Assembly (NCBI GenBank): GCA_023423495.1
Contig: JAFAFM010000290.1
Span: 1-6,624 of the forward strand
DNA: 6,624 nt
Reading direction: 5' to 3'
Source of the DNA: Armatimonadota bacterium
GTDB taxonomy: Bacteria; Armatimonadota; Fimbriimonadia; Fimbriimonadales; Fimbriimonadaceae
Shown here piece after piece: positions 4,384 through 6,624 of this stretch (its first letter is position 1; each line of letters starts with the position of its first letter). The notes beneath the pieces were generated by a model that had not been told where the DNA came from, searched no databases, and worked only from the letters and a program-made list of their open reading frames with translations. A program made the position numbers and the translations under genes.

Positions 4384-5142
4384 CTATACGCGGCGCATGC
4401 TTACGGTTTCTTTGTTGAAGCCCAACCGCTCGTAGAATCCGTGCTTGAAAGTGAAGAGGAACAGGTACGCGCCGGGTGATGCCTCGCCCACCATAGCCGC
4501 GGCCTCTTCCATTAACTTCGTGCCGATTTGATGCCCCTGCCAATTCGGGTGCACCCCGACGTCCCACGCGCTGAACCAGGCTGGGGCATCCCTGACAATT
4601 CTGGCCATCCCGATCGCACGACCCTCGGCCGTTTGAGCCACCACCCCTCCCCAACTGTGTTTCAGGATGTCCATGTCCAACGCTTTTAAGCCGAAGGCAG
4701 CTTCCATGACTTCCCCGTACTCCTCCGACGTTGGCATACGCCGCACAATCTCCACGTCCGACGGGAAAGGTTGAGACTTGGGAACTTCACTTGACGGGGG
4801 TCCCGCGAACCGCAGCCGATAGCCATTCAAGTCTTCCAATACATATTCGCGGACACCCCACGGCTGATCGGCGATCTCGGAAATCACCTTGGCGTTGCGC
4901 TGCCGATGCAACGCATATAGCTCGTCGGCGTCGTCCACCTTGATCCAGTGCTCATGTCCGCGCACTTTGGCCGCCAACTTCTTGTTAAGGCTAAACATCA
5001 GGCTCACCCCGCCCATGGACGCCCCGCCAAATGTAGGGGGCTCGCCCCACGTCCAGGTGTTTGTAAACCCGAGCACATCCTTGTAGTAGGCGAGCGTTGC
5101 CGGAATGTCCTTGGCGGCGAAGATAGCGGTCGAACTGATCAT
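4384..5142 (-). CDS. VOC (glyoxalase/bleomycin-resistance-like) and GNAT acetyltransferase fusion
   Basis: A 252-residue two-domain cytoplasmic protein. Residues 1-~115 are a VOC domain: 'STAIFAAKDIPATLAYYKDVLGF' (4-26), 'GVSLMFSL' (45-52), 'HWIKVDDADELYALHRQRNA' (65-84) and the closing 'WGVREYVLEDLNGYRLRFAG' (95-114). The usual metal-binding His near the start and Glu near the end are not in place, so it looks like the non-metal, ligand-binding type. After a Pro/Ser-rich linker (115-128) a GNAT domain runs to the end: 'WDVGVHPNWQGHQIGTKLM' (193-211) with Gln in place of the first loop glycine, and 'FYERLGF' (236-242). The fusion could bind and acetylate one small molecule, possibly as self-protection; that is inference. 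The ATG at 5142 has no good ribosome site. It is divergent from the gene at 5215. Confidence 0.88.
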   Translation of the reverse strand: MISSTAIFAAKDIPATLAYYKDVLGFTNTWTWGEPPTFGGASMGGVSLMFSLNKKLAAKVRGHEHWIKVDDADELYALHRQRNAKVISEIADQPWGVREYVLEDLNGYRLRFAGPPSSEVPKSQPFPSDVEIVRRMPTSEEYGEVMEAAFGLKALDMDILKHSWGGVVAQTAEGRAIGMARIVRDAPAWFSAWDVGVHPNWQGHQIGTKLMEEAAAMVGEASPGAYLFLFTFKHGFYERLGFNKETVSMRRV

Positions 5143-5214
5143 GGGTTTTCACAGATAGCTCACCGCTGAAGAGTGAACCGTTTGCTCTAAGTAGGTTTCT
5201 ATGCAAGAACCACC
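5143..5214. promoter_or_regulatory. 72-bp divergent intergenic region
   Basis: It separates the VOC-GNAT fusion (- strand) from the sugar dehydrogenase (+ strand), so it must carry promoters for both unless one is read through. I found no -35/-10 pair good enough to place on either strand. Neither gene has a clear Shine-Dalgarno. A six-codon frame at 5201-5218 (MQEPP and stop) overlaps the dehydrogenase start as ATGA. Confidence 0.4.
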
Positions 5215-6354
5215 ATGACTATTTTGCCCATTCTAGCCCTTGGCCTTCTACAAGGCCCGCCCTACTCTGTTCCTTACAGTGAAGGCACGCTCAAACTGGA
5301 GCGGATTGCATCCCTCGAGTATCCGTGGGGGATATGCAGCCTGCCGGATGGACGCGTGCTCATCACCGAAAAGCCAGGTCGCCTGCGCATTTATGCGAAT
5401 GGGCAACTCTCCGAGCCAGTTTCCGGCGTGCCGAAGGTCGTCTACCACGAGCAAGGCGGCCTCCTCGACATCGAGCGCGATCCCAATTTCGCGCAGAACC
5501 AATTTGTTTATCTCTACTTCGTGGAAGCGGCGCAAGTGCAGACGATGGCCGTCGATCCGTGGGATCCGCGAATTGGCCCGAAGCCGGAGCGAGTCGACAA
5601 CACGCTGAAAGGCGGCGCGGTCGCTCGCGGCAAGCTAGTCGGCAATGCGCTTCAGGGAGTGCGCGTCATTTGGCGGCAAAGCCCGAAGACTATTGGGCGC
5701 GGCCACAACGGCGGACGCCTGAATTTTGACCGCGCCGGCCGATTGTATATCACCTCAGGAGATCGTCAGCGCTTCACGCCCGCTCAAGACATGAATGGCA
5801 ACCTCGGCAAGGTTGTGCGAATCAACCGGGATGGATCCATCCCTGCCGGTAACCCCTATCCCGGCAAAGACATATGGTCGCTGGGACACCGGAATCCTCT
5901 GGGCGCGGCATTCGATCCCGCCACCAATAAGTTTTGGATGCATGAGATGGGTCCTCTCGGTGGTGACGAACTCAACCTAATAACCCCGCGGGGAAACTAC
6001 GGTTGGCCGGTTGTTAGCAATGGCGACAACTACGACCGTACGCGCATTCCCGACCATGACACACAACCACGTTTCAAGCGGCCGAACCTTACGTGGAATC
6101 CCGTGATCTCACCCAGCGGCATGATCTTCTACACCGGCAGCATGTTTCCGAAGTGGAAGGGCCAGGCGCTCATCGGCGGGCTGTCTTCCATGTCACTTAT
6201 CCGAGTCAGCCTCAAGAACGGCATCGCGAAGGAGGAGGAACGGATCAAGCTGTTCCGAAGGATTCGAGATGTCCACCAAGCATCCGATGGCTCCGTTTGG
6301 CTCCTAGTCGATTCAAAACAAGGCGGCTTAATGCGAATGACCCCCGAAAGTTAG
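5215..6354 (+). CDS. PQQ-dependent sugar dehydrogenase (YliI/soluble aldose dehydrogenase family)
   Basis: A 379-residue six-bladed beta-propeller quinoprotein close in length to E. coli YliI. Such enzymes oxidise aldoses with PQQ and Ca2+, usually in the periplasm. Visible signatures: 'PWGICSLPDGRVLITEKPGRLR' (37-58), 'GGLLDIERDPNF' (81-92), 'VDNTLKGGAVARG' (127-139), 'GHNGGRLNFDRAGRLYITSGD' (163-183) with the likely catalytic base His164, 'GHRNPLGAAFDP' (224-235), 'MGPLGGDELNLI' (245-256) and 'NYGWP' (261-265). Where relatives have EHGP it has EMGP (Met245). The N-terminus is hydrophobic (residues 3-12) but has no positive residue, so export is likely but not certain. ATG 5215 is the only plausible start after the in-frame stop at 5188. 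Confidence 0.92.
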   Translation: MTILPILALGLLQGPPYSVPYSEGTLKLERIASLEYPWGICSLPDGRVLITEKPGRLRIYANGQLSEPVSGVPKVVYHEQGGLLDIERDPNFAQNQFVYLYFVEAAQVQTMAVDPWDPRIGPKPERVDNTLKGGAVARGKLVGNALQGVRVIWRQSPKTIGRGHNGGRLNFDRAGRLYITSGDRQRFTPAQDMNGNLGKVVRINRDGSIPAGNPYPGKDIWSLGHRNPLGAAFDPATNKFWMHEMGPLGGDELNLITPRGNYGWPVVSNGDNYDRTRIPDHDTQPRFKRPNLTWNPVISPSGMIFYTGSMFPKWKGQALIGGLSSMSLIRVSLKNGIAKEEERIKLFRRIRDVHQASDGSVWLLVDSKQGGLMRMTPES

Positions 6355-6380
6355 CGCTCGCACCAATCCAGGTTCTGCAA

Positions 6381-6386
6381 TACAAT
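6381..6386 (+). promoter_or_regulatory. Possible -10 box (TACAAT) for the last gene
   Basis: TACAAT matches TATAAT at 5 of 6 bases and lies in the 73-bp gap after the sugar dehydrogenase. It would give a leader of about 35 nt that includes a perfect dyad and the ribosome site. No matching -35 is present, so this is weak. Confidence 0.3.
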
Positions 6387-6399
6387 AGGGAAAGTCAGT

Positions 6400-6412
6400 C
6401 AGCGAGTCGCTG
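6400..6412. repeat. 13-bp perfect inverted repeat before the last gene's ribosome site
   Basis: CAGCGA-G-TCGCTG is a perfect 6-bp dyad with a single central base, 4 bp before the GGGAGAG ribosome site and downstream of the possible -10. It could be an operator or a short leader hairpin. It is not a terminator, since no T-run follows. Confidence 0.4.
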
Positions 6413-6416
6413 GCGT

Positions 6417-6423
6417 GGGAGAG
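6417..6423 (+). promoter_or_regulatory. Ribosome binding site of the last gene
   Basis: GGGAGAG ends 4 nt before the ATG at 6428 (GGAG core spaced 6 nt). It favours this ATG over the out-of-frame ATG at 6424, which would give only a short arginine-rich peptide. Confidence 0.7.
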
Positions 6424-6427
6424 ATGT

Positions 6428-6624
6428 ATGAAGAGTCGAGCAGTTGTAAGCCTTGTCGCACTGGCCGGGGTCGCGGCGCTTGTCTGGAGCGTGCAGGCCG
6501 TGCGCACGAATATTAACGGCAAGGCCGTGCCGGGACGGATGATCGACGGCAGCGTCTACGTGAAGCTGTCCGATGTTGCCAAGGCCCTGAATCAAACCGT
6601 CACCAACCAGGGTGGAACCTACAT
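6428..6624 (+). CDS. Exported protein with copper amine oxidase N-terminal-like domain (5' fragment)
   Basis: The first 65 codons are present; the gene runs off the window. Residues 1-~24 form a signal peptide: MKSR, then a hydrophobic core 'AVVSLVALAGVAALVW' and a polar 'SVQA' cleavage region. Residues 28-60 ('NINGKAVPGRMIDGSVYVKLSDVAKALNQTVTN') match the copper-amine-oxidase N-domain (PF07833) pattern, in which 'inGk...v.mi.g.vyvpl.dlakaLg' forms a small beta-rich stalk. This domain is common in exported or surface proteins and does not itself imply oxidase activity. What follows downstream decides the function and is not visible. It may be co-transcribed with the dehydrogenase 73 bp upstream. 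Confidence 0.78.
   Translation, partial: MKSRAVVSLVALAGVAALVWSVQAVRTNINGKAVPGRMIDGSVYVKLSDVAKALNQTVTNQGGTY

Noticed and set aside
4433..4440. TAGAATCC, resembling the leaderless start motif.
   Set aside because: It lies inside the - strand GNAT coding region (the FYERLGF stretch) and is followed by no plausible + strand gene.

Overview
The window reads as ordinary, densely packed bacterial chromosome of moderate-to-high GC. It holds eleven protein genes, two of them cut by the window edges. I see no rRNA, tRNA, CRISPR array, insertion sequence or phage gene. The lineage cannot be fixed from this sequence. A mix of Shine-Dalgarno-led and apparently leaderless genes, a YliI-type PQQ sugar dehydrogenase and a secreted protein with a copper-amine-oxidase-N-like domain would fit a Gram-negative-type soil or freshwater bacterium, for example Armatimonadota (Fimbriimonadia). 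That placement is a low-confidence guess.

Layout. Left block, + strand: the C-terminal end of an Mrr-type restriction endonuclease with a topoisomerase-like zinc ribbon (1-275), a GNAT acetyltransferase (296-805), and a PhnB-type VOC protein (817-1302) coupled to it. An AlkD-like DNA alkylation repair gene (2006-1299, - strand) converges on the VOC gene and overlaps it by 4 nt at the stop codons. Across an 81-bp divergent region, a pair of unrecognised small genes (2088-2552 and 2553-2846, + strand, stop codon abutting start codon) runs into a second convergent 4-nt stop overlap.

Middle block, all - strand and read right to left: a VOC-GNAT fusion protein (5142-4384), an NTF2-like DUF4440/SnoaL-type protein (4288-3929), a secreted cupin with a good promoter and ribosome site (3753-3403), and a secreted protein of unknown function (3361-2843). 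The cupin and the last gene probably form a two-gene operon. Right block, + strand: a PQQ-dependent sugar dehydrogenase (5215-6354) and the start of an exported copper-amine-oxidase-N-domain protein (6428 to the edge).

The genes do not form one obvious pathway. They are mostly small-molecule modification or resistance-like enzymes (two GNATs, two VOCs, cupin, NTF2-like), DNA protection functions and exported oxidative metabolism. The most interesting signals are regulatory. A shared TAGAATCCGC box sits a few bases before two ATGs, which suggests leaderless transcription. Short palindromes lie at the cupin, DUF4440 and final-gene start regions. The same pairing of GNAT and VOC domains occurs twice, once as an operon and once as a fusion. 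I do not see convincing evidence for a new multi-gene system.
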